Assembly (NCBI GenBank): GCA_012295275.1
Contig: CM022666.1
Span: 13,496,606 to 13,510,605, forward strand
Source: Chrysomallon squamiferum
Lineage: Eukaryota; Mollusca; Gastropoda; Neomphalida; Peltospiridae
Length of the DNA stretch: 14,000 nt
Direction: 5' to 3'
The notes beneath the pieces were generated by a model. It saw only the letters and a list, made by a program, of their open reading frames with translations. It had not been told where the DNA came from and did not search any database. Positions 1 to 7,914 of the stretch are shown one piece after another. The position numbers were made by a program, and so were the translations under genes. Position 1 is the stretch's first letter. Every line of letters begins with the position of its first letter.

Positions 1-239
1 TATATTGATAGAGAGAGAGAGTAAAATGACATTTTGTAACTAGATGATAAGTTAGATATATTGATAGAGAGAGAGAGAGAGTAAAATGACATTTTGTAAC
101 TAGATGATAAGTTAGATATATTGATAGAGAGAGAAAGAGAGAGAGTAAAATGACATTTTGTAACTAGATGATAAGTTAGATATATTGATAGAGAGAGAGA
201 GTAAAATGACATTTTATAACTAGATGATAAGTTAGATAT

Positions 240-277
<38 letters not shown>

Positions 278-313
278 AAATGACATTTTGTAACTAGATG
301 ATAAGTTAGATAT

Positions 314-351
<38 letters not shown>

Positions 352-392
352 AAATGACATTTTGTAACTAGATGATAAGTTAGATATATTGA
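1..392. repeat. Six-unit minisatellite with internal variable (GA)n core
   Basis: Six tandem units begin at 1, 57, 117, 181, 237 and 311, followed by a partial unit at 385-392. Unit lengths are 56, 60, 64, 56, 74 and 74 bp. The non-GA part (about 45 bp, containing TAAAATGACATTTTG and TAGATGATAAG) is almost invariant, so every length difference is an even number of bases in the GA run, which goes from 11 to 29 bases. Unit 4 has one G-to-A change (ATTTTATAAC) and unit 3 has an interrupted GA run. This is microsatellite growth nested in a minisatellite. No coding potential was seen. The array ends about 120 bp before the first receptor exon and so lies in an upstream intron of that gene. Confidence 0.95.
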
Positions 393-509
393 CTATACTA
401 TAAATTATGTTTTGATGTTAATATAAAAAATTACCTTCTCATCGATTTAATACTAATCTGATGTTGACTAATATTACAAATATTATTAATATTATAAATT
501 AAATTTCAG
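393..509 (+). other. 3' end of an upstream intron of the GRL gene
   Basis: AT-rich sequence between the minisatellite and the first exon. It ends in the acceptor AAATTTCAG (501-509). No donor-bounded open frame was found, so the preceding exon lies outside the window. Confidence 0.6.
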
Positions 510-617
510 ATTGTTTCTGATTTGTGGGGTGATCTGGGTGATTCTCACTCTAATTCTTCAAGGATTGTATGTCTGGGCTTTCAACTTCCCTCAACTTTTA
601 TTTTTTAAAAGAATTGG
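510..617 (+). CDS. GRL exon (first in window): transmembrane segment
   Basis: Acceptor AAATTTCAG precedes it and donor GG|GTGAGT follows. Reading with one leading base (incoming phase 2) gives 35 codons plus two bases: a hydrophobic helix (LICGVIWVILTLILQGLYVW) followed by NFPQLLFFKRI. The outgoing phase 2 matches the next exon exactly, giving a glycine at the join. It is too short to stand out as an ORF; the evidence is splice sites, phase and hydrophobicity. Confidence 0.75.
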
Positions 618-1243
618 GTGAGTCTGATTCCTTACTTTGTTTCTTATTTGTATTTTGTGTTATTGTGAAGAAAAAAAGAATGTGCCAAACAGCATTATTT
701 TAAAATATGTTGTCTCGTGTTAGATTTAAGTGTTTCAGTGTTATAATGTATAAAATGTGTATATAAATTATTTATTATTTTATTATCTACTTTCATTCTT
801 GTCAGAATTTGTTGTATACAGTAATGGAGCATTTAAGAATACGGGTTTAATTATAAAGACTTTTTAAAATTATTATTGATATACATAGGTGCACAGGCTT
901 TCCCAGACATACACACTTTTAAATACACATACATTCAAACACACACACAAACACACACACACACACACAAAATCTACACACAAATGGACCTATTATAAGG
1001 AAAGTTGAACAGTTTTAAAGAAGTAAACTAAAAAAAAATGTAACAATTATTTAAAAAATTGACTGAGTTTAAATTGCAAATGAAGAATGCAAAGGTTCTG
1101 CTCTTTATAACCGTTTTATTTTAGAGGTAAGTATACACGTACAATAAACACTAATTAAAAATAAAACAACAGTAAAAAGAAACTGACTTTAGTTAATGAT
1201 TAAATTACAAATGGAGAATGCACTGTTTTATTTTAAAAGGTAA

Positions 1244-1276
<33 letters not shown>

Positions 1277-1794
1277 GTACACTAGTTAAAAATAAAAGTT
1301 AAAAACATAAAGTATTAAAATACAAATGGAGAATGGACTGGCTTCTGTTCTTTATAGTACTTTTATTTTAAAAGGTAAATACACACAGTATACACTAATT
1401 AAAAATAAAAGTTAAAAAGATAATATTAAATTACAGATGGAGGATGCACTGGGTTCTGTTTGCTGTGGAGCTGTTGGGACGGATGGTGCTGAACTCTGTT
1501 ATTCTGGCTGTTGTTGTCAACTACGGCACACAGTGTGAAATGATTCTCTTCTACGTCATGGGCATTGCACTTCGACTGCAGGAAAAATCAACTGATCTGA
1601 AAACAGCGATGAAAGTGAGGCTGAACTGTTGTAGATACTATTTAAAAAATAATAAGTTCCTTTTATTTTTGTTATTTGTACAAGTTGAACTGTTGGTAGC
1701 CTAAAAGTAATCTTTAAAAAGTGTACATTTTGCAAGACAAAGATACCTTCAGTATTAATTTTTAAATATTATTCTAAAAATTTGATTGATTTTT

Positions 1795-1825
<31 letters not shown>

Positions 1826-2084
1826 TATTTATTTATTCATTCAGTAATTTCCTTATTTGGTTATTTGTTTTTCCGTTTTTTCTTTCTTTGTAATCTGCTT
1901 TTTGGTGCTTTGTTATTTTTATTTACAGATTTATATATTTATTTCATATTTTGTTCTTTATTTCTTTAATGAATTAACTTCCTTGTCTGTGTTTCTTTTT
2001 ATTTATTTATTTATTTACTATTTACTATTTACTATTTACTTATTTACTTATTTATTTTATTTATTTATTTATTTGCTTATTTAC

Positions 2085-2131
<47 letters not shown>

Positions 2132-4271
2132 CTTATTTGTTTATTTGTTTATTTATTTATTTACTTATTTACTTATTTACTTATTTATTTATTTAAATTA
2201 GGACATGCTGATGCTTAGACAGAGTATAAGTTTACTAAATGGAACAATGTCGAAGATGACATCTCTAACTTCTGTGATTCTGGCTGAACTTTCAATTATA
2301 GGTAAAATCAGTTAATTTTAAATGATGATGGAATAGGACTAACCACCAGATTATTTAAATTTCATTCACTAGTCTTAACAAACAATAAATAAATATTCAT
2401 TTTTTCATGTTAATGGAATTGTTTATAACAAAATGGTTTGTTGTTTTTTACCTGAATAATAAATAACATTGGAAGAACATTATGTCACTGAAATAATGGA
2501 ATGATTTTTGAAATATTTATATAGCTTAACTATAAAAATAGTAGTAATAAAATCATGAAATGATTTTAATAATAATGATTATGGTGAGATGATGATGATG
2601 AATAAATATATAGTCTAAAATAAATAGTTTATTATAGTAATAAAAAAATTATTATTATTATTATTATTACTATTGTTATTATTATTGTTATTATTTGTTG
2701 TTATTTTGTTATTATAACTAGTTAAAACTAATTAAAATATTGTATTATTCTGTAGGTATTCTTACATTATTGTTCATTTAAAAATATTTGAGTAAACTAA
2801 AGAACCACTGTTCAAGCTGTGACAAACAGTTCAAAGTAAAAATCTTTTCAGGAATCAGTATTTTAGCACTGAACAAGTATGATGTTGGGAGAGTGTGGAT
2901 CTACAGAAGTATATTTCCTATCATCTGGATAGTTATGTTGAGTTTTCCTCTTTTTCAGGTAGGATACAGTTACTGGCTTTATGTATCTCTTTCTCTCTCT
3001 TTCTCTCCCCCCCCCTCTATCTCTGTATGTCTCTCAGTCATCCTCTTTCTGTCTCTCTCTCTCTCTTACTTTCTGTATGTTATGTATTGTCTATATCTAA
3101 CTGTGTATCTGACAGGCTGTTTGCGTTAGAATACATTATTTATTAAGATTAAACAGAAAAGAAGATGATGGTATTTTTACTATTTTAATATATTTTCAGG
3201 CAGCAAGAGTTAATTCTGTATGCAGAAGACTGAAGAAGATCTCTCTAGAAATGCGAGTGTTTGGATACAAAAATAATTCTCAACTTGATCTTGACTCATT
3301 TCTCCAGTTTGTTGGTCACACCAGATTAAAGGTAAAATTTCTATTCTATATGAATAGTCTGATTAACCTCTGGAAGAAAACAGCTCAGAAGGACTTTTGT
3401 TTGGATGTTGCTAATTCTCCACCAGAGATAGGTCTATATTGTTTTTTGGCTAATCTTTGCCAGCTGTACAGTTGGCAATGGTTCCAGCAAGTATACTTAT
3501 TTAACAATAATTTTGGCTTTAGATTCCTCGCATTCATTGCACTGAAAAGCTGTCACATGTTAATCAGCTGACAGTTATTTGGTCAATTCAATCATATTTG
3601 AAGATTTCTGAGTTGGTAGTTTTATGATAGGGGTCTTAGGTTTCTTCTTGTAGAGTGTGTATGTATGACTAAATGGTACTTTTTATTGCACCTGAGAACT
3701 TGGAAATGACTGATCTAAAGGAATGTAAAGTGAAAGTTATTGTTAAATGAATATACTAATCAGAATTGAAACCTATCTCTGGCTGAGATCCAGTGATGTC
3801 CATCTGAGCTGTTCTTTGCCAGAGGACACTTGGACTATGTATTACACACACATACATAATATTAAGTTACATATACAGGTTAAACATTCCTGTTGCCAGT
3901 CTGATATTAAATTACATATAAAATAAAGATAAGGATTCTAAATTTCACACTATATTAAAGGTAAAAATTTCTGTTTCATGTATACTCACAGGCAGACACA
4001 CACACACACACACTATAACATTACACAGATATTTAAAATATGACTTTCACTACATATCTGATATTAAATTACATACAAAATAATGATTAGAATTTTCAAT
4101 TTAGCATTAAAAGGTTTACAAATTAGATTGGAAAATATTTTATTTCAGGCCAAACTGTTCCATATACCAATCCAGCCATCCTATGTGATCTCTGTTCTAG
4201 TTCTGGGTGCTTTTGTTCTTCTCATACTTTTTCAAACTAGCAGCATTGGACCAGTTGATTATATCTTCTAG
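510..4271 (+). CDS. Gustatory-receptor-like (GRL) seven-transmembrane protein, C-terminal part, six exons
   Basis: Exons are 510-617, 1437-1614, 2202-2301, 2852-2958, 3200-3331 and 4149-4271, joined by GT-AG introns of phase 2, 0, 1, 0 and 0. The joined frame stays open for 248 residues to TAG at 4269-4271. Numbering from the first whole codon, hydrophobic segments lie near residues 1-24, 40-65, 117-133, 146-163 and 220-236, so about five of seven membrane passes are present. Features typical of the animal GR/GRL superfamily are the amphipathic stretch LRLQEKSTDLK, the block LRQSISLLNG, the ARVN...LDLDSFLQFV region before the last helix, and a final helix exon ending VLLILFQTS in place of the insect TYhhhhhQF motif. 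Phase 0 introns in the last part of the gene, one just before the final helix, also suit the family. Insect relatives are ligand-gated cation channels; function outside insects is largely unknown. The 5' exons are missing from the window. Family assignment is from memory of motifs, not a search. Confidence 0.75.
618..1436 (+). other. GRL intron with CA arrays and decayed acceptor copies
   Basis: Phase 2 intron of 819 bp, from GTGAGT to TTACAG. It holds an interrupted CA/AC array at about 937-970, a pure CA array at 1245-1274, and the degenerate tandem units described separately at 1071-1436. No further exon was seen in 618-930. Confidence 0.65.
1071..1447 (+). repeat. Degenerate 111-131 bp tandem repeat overlapping the exon acceptor
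   Basis: Units begin at a shared core (AAATGGAGAATGC or close) at 1078, 1209 and 1324; the genuine exon start is the fourth copy at 1435 (AGATGGAGGATGC). Each upstream copy is followed by TTTTATTTTA, an AGGTAA-like string, a CA or TACAC stretch, ACACTA(A/G)TTAAAAATAAAA and GTTAAAAA. The three intronic copies carry CAA where the real acceptor has CAG, so they lack a functional AG at that point. Confidence 0.8.
1245..1274. repeat. (CA)n microsatellite
   Basis: About 15 uninterrupted CA dinucleotides inside the second degenerate tandem unit of the GRL intron. The neighbouring units have only short TACACACAGTATACAC at the same place, so the expansion happened in this unit alone. Confidence 0.95.
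1437..1614 (+). CDS. GRL exon: transmembrane helix and intracellular loop
   Basis: Acceptor ATTACAG, donor AAA|GTGAGG. One leading base completes the glycine from the previous exon; 59 codons follow and the exon ends in phase 0. It encodes a long hydrophobic helix (about residues 40-65, including AVELLGRMVLNSVILAVVV) and then NYGTQCEMILFYVMGI and the charged LRLQEKSTDLK region typical of GR/OR/GRL proteins. The ATG at 1444 is internal, not the gene's start. Confidence 0.85.
1798..1835. repeat. (TTGA)n then (TTTA)n tetranucleotide array
   Basis: About seven TTGA/GATT repeats pass into TTTATTTATTTATTCATTCA inside the second GRL intron of the window. Confidence 0.9.
1999..2196. repeat. (TTTA)n tetranucleotide array with TTAC variants
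   Basis: Nearly 200 bp of TTTA repeats with blocks of ACTATTT and ACTTATTT. It ends five bases before the AG of the next exon's acceptor. Confidence 0.95.
2202..2301 (+). CDS. GRL exon: cytoplasmic-loop block and start of a membrane helix
   Basis: Acceptor AAATTAG, donor ATAG|GTAAAA. It reads in phase 0 for 33 codons plus one base. The product starts DMLMLRQSISLLNGTMSK and continues into the hydrophobic TSVILAELSII. The LLNG block followed by a helix is a good match to the GR/OR superfamily. The outgoing phase 1 fits the next exon. Confidence 0.85.
2302..2851 (+). other. GRL intron with ATT-rich tract
   Basis: Phase 1 intron of 550 bp from GTAAAA to TTTTCAG. It includes a short GATGATGATG run near 2590 and interrupted ATT repeats at about 2648-2700. 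No exon or gene is visible. Confidence 0.7.
2852..2958 (+). CDS. GRL exon: transmembrane helix
   Basis: Acceptor CTTTTCAG, donor CAG|GTAGGA. Two leading bases complete the split glycine, then 35 codons follow and the exon ends in phase 0. The protein reads ISILALNKYDVGRVWIYRS and then the helix IFPIIWIVMLSFPLFQ. The two overlapping reading frames that extend on both sides (2788-3146) are read-through into introns. Confidence 0.85.
2984..3068. repeat. CT-rich polypyrimidine tract
   Basis: Imperfect (CT)n with a C9-10 run around 3007-3016, lying about 25 bp downstream of a GRL donor in a 241-bp intron (2959-3199). Confidence 0.85.
3200..3331 (+). CDS. GRL exon: loop before the last membrane helix
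   Basis: Acceptor TATTTTCAG, donor AAG|GTAAAA; exactly 44 codons, phase 0 at both ends. It encodes AARVNSVCRRLKKISLEMRV, then GYKNN and LDLDSFLQFVGHTRLK. The basic stretch followed by LDLDSFLQF is the pre-TM7 region conserved in GRL proteins. The ATG at 3251 is internal. Confidence 0.85.
3332..4148 (+). other. Last GRL intron, with a 157-bp-spaced duplication
   Basis: Phase 0 intron of 817 bp. The stretch 3350-3500 is less AT-rich than the rest but shows no spliceable coding frame. A 46-bp segment starting TCTGATATTAAATTACATA occurs at 3900-3945 and again, diverged, at 4057-4102. A short CA array lies at 3996-4013. Confidence 0.7.
3900..4102 (+). repeat. Direct duplication inside the last GRL intron
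   Basis: Two copies (3900-3945 and 4057-4102) share TCTGATATTAAATTACATA, then AAAATAA, AGAAT/GGATT and CAATTT/TAAATTT endings. Spacing is 157 bp, with a CA array between them. The second copy ends about 45 bp before the final acceptor. Confidence 0.75.
4149..4271 (+). CDS. GRL last exon: TM7 and C-terminus
   Basis: Acceptor TTTATTTCAG; 40 codons and TAG in phase 0. It begins AKLFHIPIQPSYVISVLVLG and continues AFVLLILFQTS, a final helix with the Q and small residues expected where insect GRs have TYhhhhhQF. It ends SIGPVDYIF. A short tail after TM7 is normal for the superfamily. Confidence 0.85.
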   Translation, partial: AKLFHIPIQPSYVISVLVLGAFVLLILFQTSSIGPVDYIF

Positions 4272-4424
4272 AACTCTTAAAACATTCTTAGTTCAGAAAC
4301 GTCTGGTATTTAAGTTATATATGTTGTTCTCTAAACAAGTGTTTTCAGTAATGAAATGTGTGGTAGGTAACTGTCTTGTATCATCACAACAAACTGATCT
4401 GTTAACTCGATGTATTCAGTATTG

Positions 4425-4537
4425 ATGTCATAAAGATTTAGTATTAATATAATTCAGATTTTTACATTAGTGTCATTAAGATTTAATATTAATGACATTA
4501 AATTCAATATTAATATCATTAAGATTTAGTATGAATG
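4425..4537 (+). repeat. Three-copy short tandem unit in the 3' UTR
   Basis: Copies at 4425-4448, 4471-4492 and 4513-4536 share (T)CAT(T/A)AAGATTTA(G/A)TAT(T/G)AAT, spaced 46 and 42 bp. The intervening text includes TAATATTAATGACATTAA, which is nearly self-complementary. Confidence 0.75.
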
Positions 4538-4719
4538 TTGTTAAAAGTTAGATATTATCATATTTGTAAGAATGATCTTTAAAATGGTTGAAAATTAGAA
4601 CATAATTTTGCTGCACATGTTGACTGTTGAATGCAGTATGAACACAACTTACTTGTTGAGTTGATTTGAAGTATGAATTGGTTCATTTATATAAGTGACT
4701 GTGTTAAACATATTTGAAA

Positions 4720-4725
4720 AATAAA
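4720..4725 (+). promoter_or_regulatory. Candidate polyadenylation signal AATAAA
   Basis: AATAAA about 450 bp after the GRL stop, followed within 10-20 bp by a T/G-containing stretch (TCTTTATTGTG). A second AATAAA lies at 5044-5049. In DNA this AT-rich the hexamer occurs often by chance. Confidence 0.4.
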
Positions 4726-4740
4726 CATATCTTTATTGTG

Positions 4741-5280
4741 ACAAAATTAACTGCAATATTTCATCTAAAAATATATTTAGTGTAATGTTATTAAAAGGAT
4801 TTGTTATTGGACAATGTTTCTGAAAAATGAGGAAACCTGCTACTGCTCATCACAGTTTAATTTGATATTGAGGAATATTTTAAATCAATGATATATAACT
4901 TGCTTGATTAATAATTCTACCCTTCACATATCTTCCTTCCTCACTCTAACACTATAGGTCCAAGATCAATTGTCCAAACATGGAACTTGTTTTAAACTGG
5001 ATCTTGAAATTACTGATCTGATTTTAAGGATGAATCCTGTGCCAATAAACTTGTACCAGTTATCATAATGTTTTTCATTTAATTATTAAAATTAACATAA
5101 TATTTGTTTAATTCAACTTTCTACCCGTGCAAAGTGTCTTATAGGACATATATATTTAGTTGTTAAGGGGTTTGTTATTGGATTATTATGTGATCTCCTT
5201 AAGCTTGGAAAAAATGATAATCTGGAAAGGATTTGGAACAAGGATTCCAGAAGATCAGTGGTGTGTGTACCTGTATTATA
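4741..5280. other. Intergenic sequence, no gene seen
   Basis: Slightly less AT-rich at 4920-5050 than around it. Both strands were read here without finding a spliceable or conserved frame. The minus-strand frame across 5113-5451 has no recognisable domain and runs through a tandem duplication. Confidence 0.5.
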
Positions 5281-5290
5281 ATCATAATTC

Positions 5291-5454
5291 ATAGAAATTG
5301 GAAGTCTATATACCATTAAAACCAATGATATCAAACTAGAATCTAAAACATACATCATCATCATCATAATCATCTTAAATAGAAATTTGAAATCCATACT
5401 ACTAAAACCAATGATATCAAACTTAAAATCCAAAATCTTCGTCATCATCATTCA
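5291..5454 (+). repeat. 88-bp tandem duplication
   Basis: Copies begin ATAGAAATTGG at 5291 and ATAGAAATTTG at 5379. Both contain TAAAACCAATGATATCAAAC and end in a CATCATCAT run. They are roughly 80% alike by eye. Confidence 0.85.
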
Positions 5455-5460
5455 TGAGAA

Positions 5461-6183
5461 ACAAAAATTCAGAGATAAGTAAAGTGATGTGAGTAACATT
5501 GTCATTTAATTATTTGAGAAATTAGTTTAAAACCATGTCTTTCAAAATATTTGTTTAATAAAACAAATCATTGTTTTACCAAATTAAATATATCAGAAGT
5601 AACAGATTTTTATTTATAAACCATGTCTTTCAAATCATGTTTGTAATTGTTAATCATTAATTTTCACAAATCCATTTTTGTTTGCAATATATATTTTCTA
5701 TTTATGTCACAATGTGAAAATATTTGGATATATAAATTTTGTTATATATTTACATGTTATATGTAATATGTGTATATAATGAACATGTCTGTTTTATATA
5801 AATATATTTTGGAATTTGTTGTTTTGGTAAATTCATAGATGTATCAAATGTTGACCTTTTGAACCCATAAAGGACTGATTTAATTTGCATATACATTTAA
5901 ATATTCATAGTAATAAAAAATTAAGACTTAATGTTGAACAGTGTGTCATAACAATGCAGTATATTTTTAAATATATCTTTTCCCAACCTGATGAATATTT
6001 TTATTTTACTGAGCAGATGAATCATTCATTGATTTGTCTTATTTATATTTGTATATTTTTTATATGTATTATTATCTATTGGTTACCAAATGACCATTGT
6101 ATGTTCTTCTTACATTGATATATTTGTTATTAAAAAAATATTTAAATCTGATGTTATTAAAAAAGATCCTAAAATAATCTTGA
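5461..6183. other. Intergenic sequence, no gene seen
   Basis: Very AT-rich. AACCATGTCTTTCAAA appears at 5531 and again at 5619, also spaced 88 bp. The short plus-strand frame at 5885-6118 is composed of I, F, Y and N codons as expected from base composition. Confidence 0.5.
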
Positions 6184-6420
<237 letters not shown>

Positions 6421-7788
6421 ACTTTAAATTTGATATATACAAATTTCATAATGACAGCAGCAAAACAGATGTAATGGACTGTTATGTATTACTTATAATG
6501 TTGTTCTGAATCATTAACAATAAAAGATTATCTGATCATGAAGTCAAGCTAAGTTTATAATATTAATCATGAATTCATGTATTCTGAACATTATTATCAA
6601 ATAGTTAAAGACTTGCTATTCAGTGTATTTTGTATTCAGCTTCATTTATTTAAACATGAATAATTAGTTAGATGAGAAAATATTAATGATATTTTGTGTA
6701 TTTTGAGAATGAATTTACTACTATTCTGTTATGTAAATTTGTAATGCTTTCTCTGATTAGCATTTCAGTTGCACTTTTTAATTATTAATTAGAAATGTAT
6801 CTAATGAAATTATTAACTAAAAATGAATGTAATTATTAAACAGAAATATAACAAAAGTTGACATTTTATTATTAATTTTTGTTTTATATTTGAAAAAATT
6901 AACTATTATAAGTAAATAAATAAATGAAAAACGATAATAATGACTATTCATTTTAATATCTGAACATTTTAATTAATTTGAATGTTATCATCATAATCAC
7001 TTGTATAATAAAATCACAACAGTTGTAATGAAAATAATTTGTCTTTAATTCTAAATAAAACATTAACAATAAAAATTACATGATGAAATAAAATTAACTT
7101 TAACCATGAAAATAAACTTTTTAAACTACAATGATCAGTGAAAATAAATATATCAAAATTATAATTTTTTTAATTATTGTTACTAAATTTTATGTATAAA
7201 TGTCTGCAATAGTTATTGTCAACTACTTAGGGCAATTAGACATGTTGAAAAAAAATACATATCAACAGAAAAACATTTAGAAAATACTTTTAAAAGTAAT
7301 CATGACACCAAAAGGTCATAAAAATTTTGTTTGCAACAAATTCTGAGAAATAATTCAGAAATAACAAGTAAATAACATCACAATATAACAACAAGCAATA
7401 TTTAAATATAATGTAACATACAACAGTAATAAAAACATATAACTCTAATTTGAAATGAGAATAATCATAATGCAGCTCAAAGTTAATCATTTTAACTTCA
7501 CCAAAATACTTCACCAATTAGTAACCTAAAATATATTTTTTCTTTAAAAATTTTTATATTCATAATGCTACAGTAGATTTGCACAATTAATTTTGAAGTT
7601 ATTAATCTTATACAAGTTAATATTTTTGAAATTAAATATTTTTCATACTCATAACAATTGACTTGCATAATTAATCTCTATGTTACTCTTGTAAAACACC
7701 TACATAAACAATTTTCAGCAATAAAAATATGTAGGAAGCAGTTTTAAAAAGCATACCATACTCATGTGTTAAAAATATATTAATAATA
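6421..7788. other. Intergenic sequence, including the ATPase 3' UTR
   Basis: Extremely AT-rich, with no coding signature. The 3' UTR of the minus-strand ATPase gene should start at 7788 and run leftward. No TTTATT (AATAAA on the minus strand) occurs between 7000 and 7788; the nearest seen is about 6865-6870, and the weaker TTTAAT (ATTAAA) occurs at 7169-7174 and 7044-7049. The minus frame at 7290-7517 is compositional. Confidence 0.5.
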
Positions 7789-7914
7789 TTATCCTTGTTC
7801 TCCAAAGTTTTGTGTGAAATTCTCAAACTGCTGAAGCTCCTCTCTGCAAACAGTTCTGCGATGTGTCTGAAGTGACTTTATGAAGTCATGCAAGGTCACA
7901 TCACGAGGTATAAT
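7789..7914 (-). CDS. VPS4-like exon 11: C-terminal helix and stop
   Basis: Acceptor TTTCAG; 41 codons and TAA. The text [20 protein letters not shown] followed by [12 protein letters not shown] lines up with the VPS4 end (MSDMLRSL...RPTV...DL...F..DFGQE). This end helix packs on the AAA core and separates VPS4 from katanin and spastin. GC content is clearly above the surrounding introns. Confidence 0.93.
   Translation of the reverse strand: MIPRDVTLHDFIKSLQTHRRTVCREELQQFENFTQNFGEQG

Larger units (their letters stand above)
1615..2201 (+). other. GRL intron dominated by TTGA and TTTA arrays
   Basis: Phase 0 intron of 587 bp. After an ordinary AT-rich start it carries (TTGA)n at about 1798-1835 and then an almost continuous (TTTA)n array with TTAC variants from about 1999 to 2196. 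The array runs straight into the acceptor AAATTAG, replacing the usual pyrimidine tract. The long hydrophobic reading frame over it is only translated repeat. Confidence 0.8.
4272..4740 (+). other. Probable 3' UTR of the GRL gene
   Basis: AT-rich sequence after the stop. It contains three copies of a TCATTAAGATTTAGTATTAAT-like unit (4425-4448, 4471-4492, 4513-4536) and a canonical AATAAA at 4720-4725. The open frame at 4207-4425 begins inside the last exon in another frame and is not a gene. Confidence 0.5.

Noticed and set aside
1-392. Regularly spaced repeats that could be mistaken for a CRISPR array
   Set aside because: Unit parts are contiguous with no unique spacers, the only variable part is (GA)n, and the context is an intron-rich animal gene.
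1857-2201. 114-residue hydrophobic plus-strand frame
   Set aside because: It is the translated TTTA array within a GRL intron.
2788-3146. Two overlapping plus-strand frames of 83-113 residues
   Set aside because: Only 2852-2958 in one frame is exon; the rest is read-through into introns and the CT tract.
5113-5451. 112-residue minus-strand frame
   Set aside because: It spans a tandem duplication and a CAT triplet run, has no recognised domain, and base composition explains its residues.
5885-6118. 77-residue plus-strand frame
   Set aside because: It is dominated by I, F, Y and N codons expected from AT-rich DNA, with no splice or domain support.
7290-7517. 75-residue minus-strand frame downstream of the ATPase stop
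   Set aside because: It has AT-driven composition and lies in the probable 3' UTR or intergenic sequence.
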